Origin: an uncultured Lachnospiraceae bacterium
GTDB lineage: Bacteria > Bacillota > Clostridia > Lachnospirales > Lachnospiraceae
NCBI GenBank assembly: GCA_902761585.1
Contig: CACWKX010000006.1
Span: 1 to 64,000, forward strand
Length of the DNA: 64,000 nucleotides
Reading direction: 5' to 3'
Part shown: positions 36,097 through 45,518 of the stretch, piece after piece
Numbering within the stretch: the first letter of the stretch is position 1
How the letters are laid out: each line of letters opens with the position of its first letter
The notes under the pieces: model-generated
What the model saw: only the letters and a program-made list of their open reading frames with translations
Databases searched by the model: none
Told to the model about the DNA's origin: nothing
Made by a program: the position numbers and the translations under genes

Positions 36097-37155
36097 TCAG
36101 TCCTCCCAGTGATCCAGTTCCCACTTGAGGGCAGGCAGAAATTCCGATTCCGGAATCTTCCGGATGATCTCCCCGTGTTTCATCAGCAGGCCCTCGCCCT
36201 TCCCGCCGGCGATGCCAAGATCCGCCTCGCGGCCTTCGCCCGGGCCGTTCACGATGCAGCCCATGACAGCCACCTTGATGTTCAGCGGATAGCTCTGCAC
36301 AAGCTGTTCGACCTGGTTTGCGAGGGAGATCAGATCAATCTGCGTCCGTCCGCAGGTCGGGCAGGATACCACCTCGATTCCGCCTTCTCTCAGTCCCAGC
36401 GTCCGCAAGATCAGCTTCGCGCTCCGGATCTCCTCGACCGGATCTCCCGAGAGCGACACGCGGATGGTGTCCCCGATTCCCTTCGAAAGAATCAGCGCCA
36501 GCCCGACCGCCGACTTGATGTTTCCGGATATGACCGTCCCGGCCTCCGTGATGCCGACATGAAGCGGATAATCCGACTGCTGTGCGAATTTCTCATACGC
36601 CTCCGCACACATCAGGACATCCGAGGACTTGATCGAGACAACCAGATTGCGGTAGTCCATCGATTCGATCCAGTGTACCTTGTCCAGCGCGCTCTCGACA
36701 AGCCCGTCCGCCGTCACACCGCCGTACTTTTCGATGATCTCCTTCTCCAGCGAGCCGGAGTTGACCCCGACACGAATCGGCACATCCCGCTCCCTTGCCG
36801 CATCGACAACGGCCAGCACCCGCTCCTGGGAGCCGATGTTGCCGGGGTTGATGCGGATCTTGTCCGCCCCGTTTTCAATCGCCGCGATCGCCAGCCTGTA
36901 GTCAAAATGAATGTCTGCAATCAGAGGAATCGAAATCTGTCGCTTGATCTCTCCCAGCGCCTTCGCCGCCTCCATCGTCGGAACGGTACAGCGGATCAGC
37001 TCACAGCCAGCCTCCTCCAGCCGGTGGATCTGTGCCACAGTTGCGTTTACATCTTCTGTTCTCGTATTCGTCATGGACTGGATCAGGATCGGGTTCCCGC
37101 CGCCAATGACGCGATCTCCGATCCTCACTGTCCTTGTATGTTCTCTTGTCGTCAT
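36097..37155 (-). CDS. ispG: 4-hydroxy-3-methylbut-2-enyl-diphosphate synthase
   Basis: A 352-residue iron-sulfur enzyme of the non-mevalonate isoprenoid pathway that makes HMBPP from MEc[20 protein letters not shown] and NPGNIGS are in the TIM-barrel part; the cluster cysteines appear in SCPTCGRT and, 32 residues on, [11 protein letters not shown]. The start ATG has GGAGC upstream. It sits 60 bases after ppk and about 100 bases before polC on the same strand. dxs and ispA at the far end of the window belong to the same pathway. Confidence 0.96.
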   Translation of the reverse strand: MTTREHTRTVRIGDRVIGGGNPILIQSMTNTRTEDVNATVAQIHRLEEAGCELIRCTVPTMEAAKALGEIKRQISIPLIADIHFDYRLAIAAIENGADKIRINPGNIGSQERVLAVVDAARERDVPIRVGVNSGSLEKEIIEKYGGVTADGLVESALDKVHWIESMDYRNLVVSIKSSDVLMCAEAYEKFAQQSDYPLHVGITEAGTVISGNIKSAVGLALILSKGIGDTIRVSLSGDPVEEIRSAKLILRTLGLREGGIEVVSCPTCGRTQIDLISLANQVEQLVQSYPLNIKVAVMGCIVNGPGEGREADLGIAGGKGEGLLMKHGEIIRKIPESEFLPALKWELDHWED

Positions 37156-37215
37156 CCTTCTTGCTCCTGTTCCCTCTGCCGCCAGTTCTGTCCCCTGCTC
37201 CAGATGTTTCGTCTT

Positions 37216-39510
37216 TCATTCTGCCGCTGCAGGCGTGAAGGTTCTCGATGCCATCGGATCGTGTGGGTCTGCAGCCGCCTCGATGGCTTCCTTCATCAGT
37301 GTTGCCTGTGCACCGATGAGCGCCTTCCCTCTTCTGTCAACCTTCTCATAGGTATTGTCCGGCATCAGCACATGTGCCTTTATCGTATCGGCCAGCTGCA
37401 CATCCAGGATGTGTCTGGCTGCTCTTGCGCTGTCCGCATCCTCAAGCGGGAACATGATCTCGACTCTCCGGTTCAGGTTCCGCGGCATCCAGTCTGCAGA
37501 AGCCATATAGATCTCCGGATGTTCCCCATTCGCAAACCAGAAGATGCGGGCGTGCTCCAGAAAGCGGCCGACAATCGAACGGACCGTGATATTCTCCGAA
37601 ACTCCGGGGATTCCAACCTTCAGGCAGCAGATCCCGCGCACAATCAGCTCGATCTTCACACCGGCAGCACTCGCCTCATACAGCTTCGCGATGATTCCCG
37701 GATCGCAGAGTGCATTCATCTTCGCGATGATATGCGCATTCTCATTGGCCTTTGCGTGAGAGATCTCCCGGTCAATCAGTGCATACAGCTTTGGCCTGAG
37801 CCAGATCGGCGCCAGAGTAAGCCGGTTCCAGTGTTTCGGCTCACTATAGCCGGAAAGCATATTGAAAACGGCCGTCGCATCCTCCCCGTAGGCCGGACTG
37901 GCTGTCATGATCCCGCAGTCCGTGTACAGCTTGGCGGTTGAATCATTATAGTTTCCGGTCGCCAGATGGACATACCGGCGGATTCCATCCTCCTCCCTCC
38001 GGACAACCAGTGCGATCTTGCTGTGCGTCTTCAGTCCGACCAGTCCGTATATAACATGGCAACCCGCCTTCTCGAGCATTTCCGCCCACTGAATGTTGTT
38101 TTCCTCGTCAAAGCGCGCCTTCAGCTCGACCAGCGCTGTCACCTGCTTGCCGTTCTCGGCAGCCCTTGCCAATGCCGCTACAATCGGCGAATGACCGCTC
38201 ACGCGGTAAAGCGTCATCTTGATGGCCAGAACATCCGGATCATCAGCCGCACTGCTGATGAAGTTCACGACCGGATCAAAGGTTTCGTACGGATGCGACA
38301 GGAAAACATCCTTTTCCCGGATTGCATCGAACAGATTCATCCCATCCGGCAGGTTCATAAGCGCCGGGACCGGCTGCGGGACGTACGGCTTTTCCTTCAG
38401 GTTTTCAAAGCCCTTCATCCCGTACAGCTTCATCAGGAAGGTCAGATCCAGCGGTCCGCTGATCTTGTAGATGGCATCCGCTCCGACTCCGAATTCCTTC
38501 TTCAGAATCTTGAACAGCTTTTTGTCCATCCCGTCCTCATACTCAAACCGGATGACCTCGCCCCACTGACGCTTCCGGAGTTTTTTCTGGATTTCGTCGA
38601 GCAAATCATCCGCATCGTCCTCGTCCAGTGTCATATCTGCATTTCTCGTGATCCGGTACGCGTTCGCACAGACAACGTTATAGCCAGAAAACAGCTTTCC
38701 CATGTTCCGCTCGATGATCTCCTCGAGCAGGATTCCGGTTCTTGTGCCTTCCTTCGTACAGGGGATCTCAATCACCCTCGGAAGCACGGACGGAACCTGG
38801 ACGGTTGCGAACATTGTCCCGTCCTTGAGATCGATCTCCTTCCCATCCTTGCTGTCCTTGCCGTTGTCCTTGGCCGCCTTCCGCGCGACCCGCTCCCCTG
38901 TTCTGGTCAGATTCTCCTGTACCATCGCCTCAATGGAGCCCTCCGGCGCCGCCTTGGGCTTGCGGGAAATCAGGGCGCCGATGTTCAGGGTCTTGTTGCG
39001 CACAAGCGGAAATGGTCTTGAGGAGTCCATCGCCATCGGTGTCAGGACCGGGAAGATCACCTCGTCAAAATAGCGGTCGCAGAAGTCCGCCTGCTGCTTT
39101 GTCAGGCTCTCGTGGTCGAAAAGGACTTCCATGTTGCTGGACCGAAGTGACGGGACCAGGCTGCGCATCAGCGTTGAGTACTGCCTGTCCATGAACTCGT
39201 GGCACTTTTTCTGTACCGCCGAAAGCTGCTGATCTGCCGTCATCCCGGCTATATCGTGTCCCGAATAGCCGCCCTCCGACATGTCCTTGAGCGAGGCCAC
39301 CCGCACCATGAAGAATTCGTCCAGATTGGACGCGGTGATTGAAAGAAACTTCAGCCGCTCAAACAGAGGGTTTTCCCTGTCCCTAGCCTCATCAAGGATC
39401 CTGTAGTTGAAGTCCAGCCAGGAAAGTTCCCTGTTCGTATAAAAGGCCGGGTTCGTAAAATCAACCGCTTTTGCCGTGCCTGCCGGAGCCTGTGCCTCAT
39501 TTCTGACCAT
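37216..39510 (-). CDS. ppk1: Polyphosphate kinase
   Basis: A 764-residue Ppk1, slightly longer than usual. It reversibly makes polyphosphate from ATP. The N domain starts NRELSWLDFNYRIL, the head domain carries FISSAADDPDVLAIKMTLYR, and the autophosphorylated histidine is in GLKTHSKIALVV (about 497). MASADWMPRNLNRRVE near the C terminus is the second phospholipase-D-like motif. A hydrophilic Lys/Asp insert lies at about 205-232 (AKDNGKDSKDGKEIDL). The start has GAGGAGGG upstream and follows the ppx stop by one base, so the two are coupled. Confidence 0.96.
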   Translation of the reverse strand: MVRNEAQAPAGTAKAVDFTNPAFYTNRELSWLDFNYRILDEARDRENPLFERLKFLSITASNLDEFFMVRVASLKDMSEGGYSGHDIAGMTADQQLSAVQKKCHEFMDRQYSTLMRSLVPSLRSSNMEVLFDHESLTKQQADFCDRYFDEVIFPVLTPMAMDSSRPFPLVRNKTLNIGALISRKPKAAPEGSIEAMVQENLTRTGERVARKAAKDNGKDSKDGKEIDLKDGTMFATVQVPSVLPRVIEIPCTKEGTRTGILLEEIIERNMGKLFSGYNVVCANAYRITRNADMTLDEDDADDLLDEIQKKLRKRQWGEVIRFEYEDGMDKKLFKILKKEFGVGADAIYKISGPLDLTFLMKLYGMKGFENLKEKPYVPQPVPALMNLPDGMNLFDAIREKDVFLSHPYETFDPVVNFISSAADDPDVLAIKMTLYRVSGHSPIVAALARAAENGKQVTALVELKARFDEENNIQWAEMLEKAGCHVIYGLVGLKTHSKIALVVRREEDGIRRYVHLATGNYNDSTAKLYTDCGIMTASPAYGEDATAVFNMLSGYSEPKHWNRLTLAPIWLRPKLYALIDREISHAKANENAHIIAKMNALCDPGIIAKLYEASAAGVKIELIVRGICCLKVGIPGVSENITVRSIVGRFLEHARIFWFANGEHPEIYMASADWMPRNLNRRVEIMFPLEDADSARAARHILDVQLADTIKAHVLMPDNTYEKVDRRGKALIGAQATLMKEAIEAAADPHDPMASRTFTPAAAE

Positions 39511-39511
39511 C

Positions 39512-41053
39512 TCAAACCCTCCTCTTCTGGCGGAGCACCGTCCTTAAGTTGAACACTTCCTCAAACAGGGAATCCTCCATCGCCAGCGTTCCCTGCTCCA
39601 GCGTCAGATCCTCATCCGTCAGCGCCGTGATAACCAGGTTCCCGTCCCGGACCGAAACCTTGATGTCCTGAATCCGCTGCCTGTGGCTGCGGTCGAGTGA
39701 GTTCGCGGTTCTCAGAATCGCCGTCAGTTTTGCGATGACCAGGTACTCTTCTTTGCTGACAGAGGAATCCTGCACCAGCTCGTCGTAGTACTCAAACGGA
39801 GCGGTATTGAACTTCACAACATTGGCGACGATCTGGCGCTCTGCATGGGACAGTCCGATAATCTCCGTCGCCATGATGATGTTGTACGCACAGTCTGATA
39901 CATCGGTCAGCGATATATACTTGCCGCAGTTATGCAGAATCGCGGAGATCTGCAGGAGCAGCCGTTCCCGTTTTCCCAGTCCGTGGACCCGCCTCGTCTG
40001 ATCGAAAAGCTTCAGGCTCAGACTCTCGACAACCCGGATATGATCCGAGCTCGACTTGTACCGTTTGGCGATCGACCGCGATGCTGCGATGATATCCTCG
40101 TCAAATGAATGCGGCGCCTTCAGCGCTCCGTTTTCCGCGGCGAAATCGTACGCCAGTCCGTCCCCGATCGAGACGTACGGCAGCCAGACGGATTTGGAAT
40201 CAAAGCGATCGAGCAGAGAGCGGCAGATGACAAGGGAGGTCGTGGCACAGATGGCCGTCTCCATCGAAACACCGATCCGCGCCACAATCTCATCCGCGTT
40301 CAGCCCGACAACCTTCTGATACAGCTCCATGAAGGTTTCCCTGGAAATCACGGAGCTTTTCTGCTTTTCGGCAATCGGGCGGAAAATCTCCTGCAGCTCC
40401 CGGTTTGTTGCGATCAGCGTCGTGATCTGCCGGTCCTTCTGGTAAAGCTTCCCGAATCCGTCCAGCTCATGCTGCATCAGCTCCATCACCAGGCGTTCAT
40501 AATGTGCATTGCTCTGAGCAAGCGGATAAAACTGTTCCCTGGTCGAAATCTTTCCGACTCTGATATTCTGAGTCGTAATCAGCTTGTCGTGGTCGAAGAC
40601 CGAAATCTGGAGGGAGTTGCCGCCGATGTCGACAATCGCTGTTCCGGTCTGAATGATTTCCTCGAAGGAATCCGTGTCCAGCGCGATGGACTTGTAGTCG
40701 AGGAATCGCTGCTCGGAATTGGATAAAATCGTCAGCTTCAGCCCGGTCTGCTTCTCGATGTAGTCCTTCGTGATCAGCGCCGTCCTCAGCTCACGGATCG
40801 CCGATGTCGCCACCATCCGGTAGCTGTCCACATGGTAGCCGTCCATCGTCTTTTTAAAGGCCTTCAGTGTGCGGACCAGAAGCTCCACCTTCTGCGTCGA
40901 GAGCGTTCCGCGTGCGTATGCATCCGAGCCCAGGTCAATCCGCCTGCTCTGGCAGGACAGCTGTAACATCCCCTTCCGCGGGGAAAGCTGGAAAAGCTTC
41001 ATTTCCGTTTCTGTCGATCCGATGAGAATCGACGCAAATAACTTGACTGCCAT
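39512..41053 (-). CDS. ppx: Exopolyphosphatase / pppGpp phosphohydrolase (Ppx/GppA)
   Basis: A 513-residue actin-like phosphatase. The first phosphate loop is ASILIGSTETEMKLFQ, the second is TAIVDIGGNSLQISVF, and an HD-type C-terminal domain follows (ILHNCGKYISLTD). It releases phosphate from polyphosphate or the pppGpp gamma phosphate. The first loop has serine where many family members have aspartate before GS. The start ATG follows GAGGG. It is first in ppx-ppk, so making and breaking polyphosphate are made from one message. Which substrate is preferred cannot be told. Confidence 0.93.
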   Translation of the reverse strand: MAVKLFASILIGSTETEMKLFQLSPRKGMLQLSCQSRRIDLGSDAYARGTLSTQKVELLVRTLKAFKKTMDGYHVDSYRMVATSAIRELRTALITKDYIEKQTGLKLTILSNSEQRFLDYKSIALDTDSFEEIIQTGTAIVDIGGNSLQISVFDHDKLITTQNIRVGKISTREQFYPLAQSNAHYERLVMELMQHELDGFGKLYQKDRQITTLIATNRELQEIFRPIAEKQKSSVISRETFMELYQKVVGLNADEIVARIGVSMETAICATTSLVICRSLLDRFDSKSVWLPYVSIGDGLAYDFAAENGALKAPHSFDEDIIAASRSIAKRYKSSSDHIRVVESLSLKLFDQTRRVHGLGKRERLLLQISAILHNCGKYISLTDVSDCAYNIIMATEIIGLSHAERQIVANVVKFNTAPFEYYDELVQDSSVSKEEYLVIAKLTAILRTANSLDRSHRQRIQDIKVSVRDGNLVITALTDEDLTLEQGTLAMEDSLFEEVFNLRTVLRQKRRV

Positions 41054-41162
41054 TCTCTGCCCTCACGATTCATTAAACTTCATAAAATCTGTTCCATGAC
41101 AGGCTTCATCTGAATCCCGGCTTCCTCCGGAACCAGACATACATCCAGGGACCTGCATCTTT

Positions 41163-42503
41163 TCACTCCTCTGCTGACAGCAGGTAGTCGATGAACTGCT
41201 GCGCGCAGCGTCCCGAACGTCCGCCGTGCGACAGCTCCCAGCTTCCCGCCCTCCGCAGCAGCTCATCCTGCGGCATATCGATGCCTGCCCTGCGCGCAAG
41301 CCCAAGCACAATCCCATCATACTCTGTCTTGACCGGTGCGCCGAAGTAGATCGTAACACCAAAACGCAGCGAGAGCGACAGCTTCTCCTGGACAGTGTCC
41401 GAGGTGTGCATATCCTGGCGGATATCGCCCTCCTTGTCTCCGTAGGTTTCCCGCACCAGGTGCCGTCTGTTGCTCGTCGCATAGATCAGAACATTGTCAG
41501 GACGCTTTTCCATGCCGCCCTCGATCACCGCCTTGAGATACTTGTAGTCTGTCTCATTTTCCTCAAAGGACAGGTCATCCATATAGATAATGAAGCGGTA
41601 ATTCCGGTTTTTGATCTGCGCGATGATGTCGACCAGATCCTTGAACTGATGGCGGTAAACCTCGATGATCCGCAGTCCTCTGTCATAGTATTCGTTCAGA
41701 ATCGCGCGGATCGAGGAGGACTTTCCGGTCCCTGCATCCCCGAACAGCAGGCAGTTGTTTGCCTGGCGTCCTTCAAGAAAGGCCTCCGTGTTTTCCCGCA
41801 GCTTCTTTTTCTGAATCTCATACCCCACCAGGTCATCGAGCCGGATGTGGGCGATGTTCGTGATCGGAACGATCTGACACTGTGTCTCCCCCTCGCGATG
41901 GATCACACGGAACGCCTTGTGGAGCCCGAACTTTCCGCATCCGAAGTCATGATAGAAGGAATCCAGGTCGGCTTTGAATTCCTCCGGTGTCTCCGCTGCC
42001 GAAAGCCGTCCGGACAACGTCTGGATCCGGTCCCGAACCCTCCTGCTATACAGTCTTCGGTCATCATCCGTCTGGACATAGTCCCGGATCAGGCTGTACA
42101 GAGAGACGCCCAGCCTTTCTTCAACATCTGTGAAATCATAGCGGAAATACTCCATCAGGATGCGGACATCATGCAGCGCCGCCTGGTTGATACCGCCGTC
42201 CACTGCTCCCCTGATCTCACAGGCTCTCGAGTAGGCGTTCTCGTTGTAGATCAGAATCCCCGTCAGGCAGGTCTGCCAGAGATTGCCTGAAAATCCCCGC
42301 TTCTCCGATGTCTCCAGAATATCCCGGATCAACGCCGTATAATCTGATACGCACTGAAGGCGGAGCTGACAAGCCTTCTGCGGTGTATCCATCTTCGTCT
42401 GAAAGGACACGTCCGCCCCGCATGCTGCTCTCAGCTGTGCCAGACGGCTTAAAAACCCATTCTCCGTATCTCTGAAAAGGATCAGTTCCCCTGCGTCATG
42501 CAT
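41163..42503 (-). CDS. DUF815-family AAA ATPase
   Basis: A 446-residue protein. Residues about 1-210 are a helical N-terminal region. The ATPase domain has Walker A FGDAGTGKSS (about 253), Walker B FIIYMDDLSFE, and sensor I VLIYATSNRRHL, the DUF815 pattern. Function is unknown, though family members act like small AAA adaptors or remodellers. The start ATG is the second of three staggered ATGs, chosen for GGAGG eight bases before it. It lies about 110 bases upstream of ppx on the same strand; pheA precedes it. Confidence 0.9.
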   Translation of the reverse strand: MHDAGELILFRDTENGFLSRLAQLRAACGADVSFQTKMDTPQKACQLRLQCVSDYTALIRDILETSEKRGFSGNLWQTCLTGILIYNENAYSRACEIRGAVDGGINQAALHDVRILMEYFRYDFTDVEERLGVSLYSLIRDYVQTDDDRRLYSRRVRDRIQTLSGRLSAAETPEEFKADLDSFYHDFGCGKFGLHKAFRVIHREGETQCQIVPITNIAHIRLDDLVGYEIQKKKLRENTEAFLEGRQANNCLLFGDAGTGKSSSIRAILNEYYDRGLRIIEVYRHQFKDLVDIIAQIKNRNYRFIIYMDDLSFEENETDYKYLKAVIEGGMEKRPDNVLIYATSNRRHLVRETYGDKEGDIRQDMHTSDTVQEKLSLSLRFGVTIYFGAPVKTEYDGIVLGLARRAGIDMPQDELLRRAGSWELSHGGRSGRCAQQFIDYLLSAEE

Positions 42504-42615
42504 GCATGTCCTCCTGTCACTGTCTTTATGTCTGTCCTAAGTCGGTGTACTGTCTGTGTTTCTGTGTATCCTGCCCTCTTGTTTCCCTGTCTGTCATCCG
42601 GTTCTGCCGTCCGAC

Positions 42616-43746
42616 TCAATAGTTCCCGAGAATCTTCATGTTGATGGCTTCCTCCCGGATACCTCTCAGTGCGTTTTTGACACTCGGCTCTGCCAGATTC
42701 CCCTCAAAATCGATAAAGAACCTGTATTCCCAGCTGCGCTGGGGAATCGGCCTGGACTCGATATGCGTCATATTGATATTGTTGAAAATAAAATGTGAGA
42801 GAATATTGTACAGTGTTCCAGATGAATGTGGGAGTTCAAAACAGATCGAAATCTTCTTTGCATCCTTCCGGAAGATCCGCTGATTGGTCACAATCATAAA
42901 GCGGGTCGCATTGGCCTCCTCATCGCTGATGTGCGTCTTCAGGATCTGAAGTCCAAACCTCCTGGCCGCAAATGCACTTCCGATTGCCGCTTCGTCCATC
43001 CTTCCATCCTGTGCAACCTTTCTGGCAGCAAGCGCCGTATTACTGCAAGGCTCCGCCTTCCATTCCGGATAGGACTGGAAAAGGCTCTCGCACTGCGCAA
43101 GCGCCTGTGGGTGCGAATAGACAAAGCGGATCCGGGAAAGTTCAGTCCCCTTCAGCCCCATCAGGACATGCTCAACGGGAATGATCTGCTCCGCCACAAT
43201 ATAATTCTCAAAATCAACCAGAAGGTCAAAATTATCCGCCACGATTCCGGCTGTTGAATTCTCGATCGGCAGGACGGCGTAATCCGCGCTGCCCTCCGCA
43301 ATGGCCTCCATGGCGTCCCGAAACCTGGCGACATGGAAACTATTGACGTTCTCTCCAAAAAATGCGTGCATGGCCGCCTGGCTGTATGCCCCCTCGACGC
43401 CCTGGAAGACCACACGGATATGATCCGTGTCCAGCCTGTCGACTCCGATGAACGGGAGCCGTCCGCCTGCCCCTTTCTCCACCAGCATCGCATACTGTTT
43501 CTTCCGGCTCATAGACATGAGCTGTGAGAACAGCTCTTCCACCCCATGCTGGTTGAAATCGCCGTGTGCCAGGTCCTTGACCTCATCCAGTTTCTGCCTC
43601 TCCCGCGTTTTGTCGAAGACCTTGACGCCATTCTCGATCTTATAGGCGCCAATCTGTTCAGAGATTTCCATCCGTTTTTCAAAAAGCCTTACTAGCTCGT
43701 GGTCGATGCGGTCAATCTCCGCGCGGTATTCCTTCAAATCACCCAT
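42616..43746 (-). CDS. pheA: Bifunctional chorismate mutase / prephenate dehydratase
   Basis: A 376-residue P-protein for phenylalanine synthesis. The N-terminal 90 residues are an AroQ-type chorismate mutase (RAEIDRIDHELVRLFEKRM). Then come the prephenate dehydratase (FQGVEGAYSQAAMHAFF; ADYAVLPIENSTAG; SHPQALAQC) and a C-terminal ACT domain (ISICFELPHSSGTLYN; HIESRPIPQRSWEYRFFID) that gives phenylalanine feedback. The start is ATG 43746, with AAAGGAA in front; 13 further open codons upstream lack a ribosome site. It is divergent from pyrB. No tyrosine-branch gene is nearby. Confidence 0.95.
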   Translation of the reverse strand: MGDLKEYRAEIDRIDHELVRLFEKRMEISEQIGAYKIENGVKVFDKTRERQKLDEVKDLAHGDFNQHGVEELFSQLMSMSRKKQYAMLVEKGAGGRLPFIGVDRLDTDHIRVVFQGVEGAYSQAAMHAFFGENVNSFHVARFRDAMEAIAEGSADYAVLPIENSTAGIVADNFDLLVDFENYIVAEQIIPVEHVLMGLKGTELSRIRFVYSHPQALAQCESLFQSYPEWKAEPCSNTALAARKVAQDGRMDEAAIGSAFAARRFGLQILKTHISDEEANATRFMIVTNQRIFRKDAKKISICFELPHSSGTLYNILSHFIFNNINMTHIESRPIPQRSWEYRFFIDFEGNLAEPSVKNALRGIREEAINMKILGNY

Positions 43747-43877
43747 TGCATATTCCTTTTTCTGCTGCCTTTCTGTTTCCGTCATCCGTGCACTGCGGGA
43801 AATCCTGTCTGAAACCGAACGTCACTCCATGACGCCGGGATGATTTCCAGTATAGCTCAAAACCTGTAAACTTTCTA

Positions 43878-43906
43878 TTGCATGGAGGGATTGAACTGTG
43901 TATGAT
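43878..43906 (+). promoter_or_regulatory. pyrBI promoter
   Basis: TTGCAT (43878-43883) and TATGAT (43901-43906) with a 17-base spacer lie 48 bases ahead of pyrB. There is too little leader for a PyrR attenuator. Confidence 0.65.
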
Positions 43907-43953
43907 ATGTAAGATTCAAACGCAGGAAACTTTACAATGCAACGGAGGTATCA

Positions 43954-44874
43954 ATGAGACACTGCATGAGTCCTTTGGATTTCTCGGTTGAGGAGATTGA
44001 TCAGCTTCTTGATCTTGCGACTGACATCGAGCATAATCCGGAAAAGTATTCCCATTCCTGTGAAGGAAAAAAGATTGCGACATTATTCTATGAGCCAAGT
44101 ACCCGCACCCGTCTCAGTTTTGAAACTGCGATGCTTAATTTAGGTGGTAAGGTCCTTGGCTTTTCTTCTGCCGCTTCGAGCTCTGCCTCGAAGGGCGAGA
44201 GTGTATCTGACACGATCCGTGTCATCTCCTGTTTCGCTGATATTGCAGCGATCCGCCATCCGAAGGAGGGCGCACCTTACGTTGCCTCCCTTGTCTCCAA
44301 GATCCCGGTCATCAACGCGGGCGACGGCGGACATCAGCATCCGACCCAGACGCTCACCGACCTGATGACCATCCGCTCCGTCAAGGGCAGACTCGACAAC
44401 ATGACGATCGGCATCTGCGGCGACCTCAAGTTCGGGCGCACCGTACACTCCCTGATTTCTGCACTTGTCCGGTATACAGGTATCCGCTTTGTCCTGATCT
44501 CTCCGGAGGAACTTCGGATTCCGGATTATGTCCGGGAGGACGTTCTGCGGAAGAACAATGTTCCATTTAAGGAAGTGATCCGTCTGGAGGACGCTCTTCC
44601 GGAGCTGGATGTGCTCTACATGACCCGCGTACAGAAAGAGCGCTTCTTCAACGAGGATGACTACATTCGTATGAAGGACTTCTACATCCTTGACCGTGCG
44701 AAGCTTCAGCTTGCGAAGCCGGACTGCGCCGTACTGCATCCGCTTCCGCGTGTCAATGAGATTTCAGTCGATGTGGACAACGATCCGCGTGCCTGCTATT
44801 TCCGTCAGGTCCAGTACGGCGTCTACGTCCGAATGGCATTGATTCTAACATTACTGGGGGTGAAGGTATGTTAA
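43954..44874 (+). CDS. pyrB: Aspartate carbamoyltransferase catalytic subunit
   Basis: A 306-residue subunit that makes carbamoyl-aspartate, the committed step of pyrimidine synthesis. The carbamoyl-phosphate site [12 protein letters not shown] (about 47-58), [14 protein letters not shown] and HPLPRVNEI are all present. Behind GGAGG the ATG is clear. It overlaps pyrI by seven bases. With a PyrI partner present, a holoenzyme like that of enterobacteria is expected rather than the unregulated trimer of Bacillus. Confidence 0.97.
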   Translation: MRHCMSPLDFSVEEIDQLLDLATDIEHNPEKYSHSCEGKKIATLFYEPSTRTRLSFETAMLNLGGKVLGFSSAASSSASKGESVSDTIRVISCFADIAAIRHPKEGAPYVASLVSKIPVINAGDGGHQHPTQTLTDLMTIRSVKGRLDNMTIGICGDLKFGRTVHSLISALVRYTGIRFVLISPEELRIPDYVREDVLRKNNVPFKEVIRLEDALPELDVLYMTRVQKERFFNEDDYIRMKDFYILDRAKLQLAKPDCAVLHPLPRVNEISVDVDNDPRACYFRQVQYGVYVRMALILTLLGVKVC

Positions 44875-45311
44875 GTGTTGGACAGCTGCAGGAAGGGGTT
44901 GTGCTCGATCATATTCCGGCAGGAAAAGCAATGGACATCTACAAGCGCCTGAAGCTCGACCGTCTCGACTGTCAGGTTGCCATGATTATGCACGCCCATT
45001 CCAATAAAATGGGTCAGAAGGATATCATCAAAGTGGAGGCGCCGCTTGAGAAGCTGGACCTTGATGCACTTGGCTTCATCGACCACACGATCACCGTCAA
45101 CATCATCAGAGACGGCAGTATCGTTGAAAAGCAGAAGCTGAAGCTTCCGAAGAAGCTTGTCAACATCATCCACTGCAAGAATCCGAGATGCATTTCGACC
45201 ATCGAGCAGGGTCTGGACCAGGTTTTCTACCTCGCAGACGAGGAACACGAGATTTACCGCTGCCGTTATTGTGATGAACAGTACCACTCTTCCAAGAAAA
45301 AGGGTGTCTGA
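44868..45311 (+). CDS. pyrI: Aspartate carbamoyltransferase regulatory subunit
   Basis: A 147-residue regulatory chain. The N-terminal allosteric domain binds nucleotides (CTP, ATP), and the C-terminal zinc domain has four cysteines in HCKNPRC and CRYC. The start overlaps pyrB, so the two subunits are coupled in synthesis. It is followed by a terminator. Confidence 0.96.
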   Translation: MLSVGQLQEGVVLDHIPAGKAMDIYKRLKLDRLDCQVAMIMHAHSNKMGQKDIIKVEAPLEKLDLDALGFIDHTITVNIIRDGSIVEKQKLKLPKKLVNIIHCKNPRCISTIEQGLDQVFYLADEEHEIYRCRYCDEQYHSSKKKGV

Positions 45312-45354
45312 ATCAAGAAAGGCATTTGAAAGCATACCGGAATTACAAGACGGA

Positions 45355-45387
45355 AAAATGCGCCGGGCAAAAGCCCCGGCGCATTTT
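45355..45387 (+). terminator. pyrBI terminator
   Basis: A perfect 13-base stem (AAAATGCGCCGGG with CCCGGCGCATTTT) around a seven-base loop, about 45 bases after pyrI. A and T runs on both sides allow it to act on both strands. Confidence 0.88.
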
Positions 45388-45518
45388 CTGTCCTGTCATG
45401 CTTTCAAATACAGGCTCATGGCACTGCAATTTACAAGAAGATTTCTCCGGTTTTCCATGCCTGCCTGAGTATCCTCAGCTGACAGATCTATGCTCTTCGA
45501 ACAAACTGCTCTGTCTCC

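Noticed and set aside
35611..37941. A 776-codon plus-strand open frame across polC, ispG and ppk
   Set aside because: It crosses three well-supported minus-strand genes and the gaps between them; no protein family features.
43868..43953. Similar AAACTTT...TGCA...GGAGG stretches at the pyrB promoter and ribosome site, as a possible PyrR or attenuator element
   Set aside because: The first copy lies inside the promoter, so it would not be in the mRNA; no terminator/antiterminator pair is visible.
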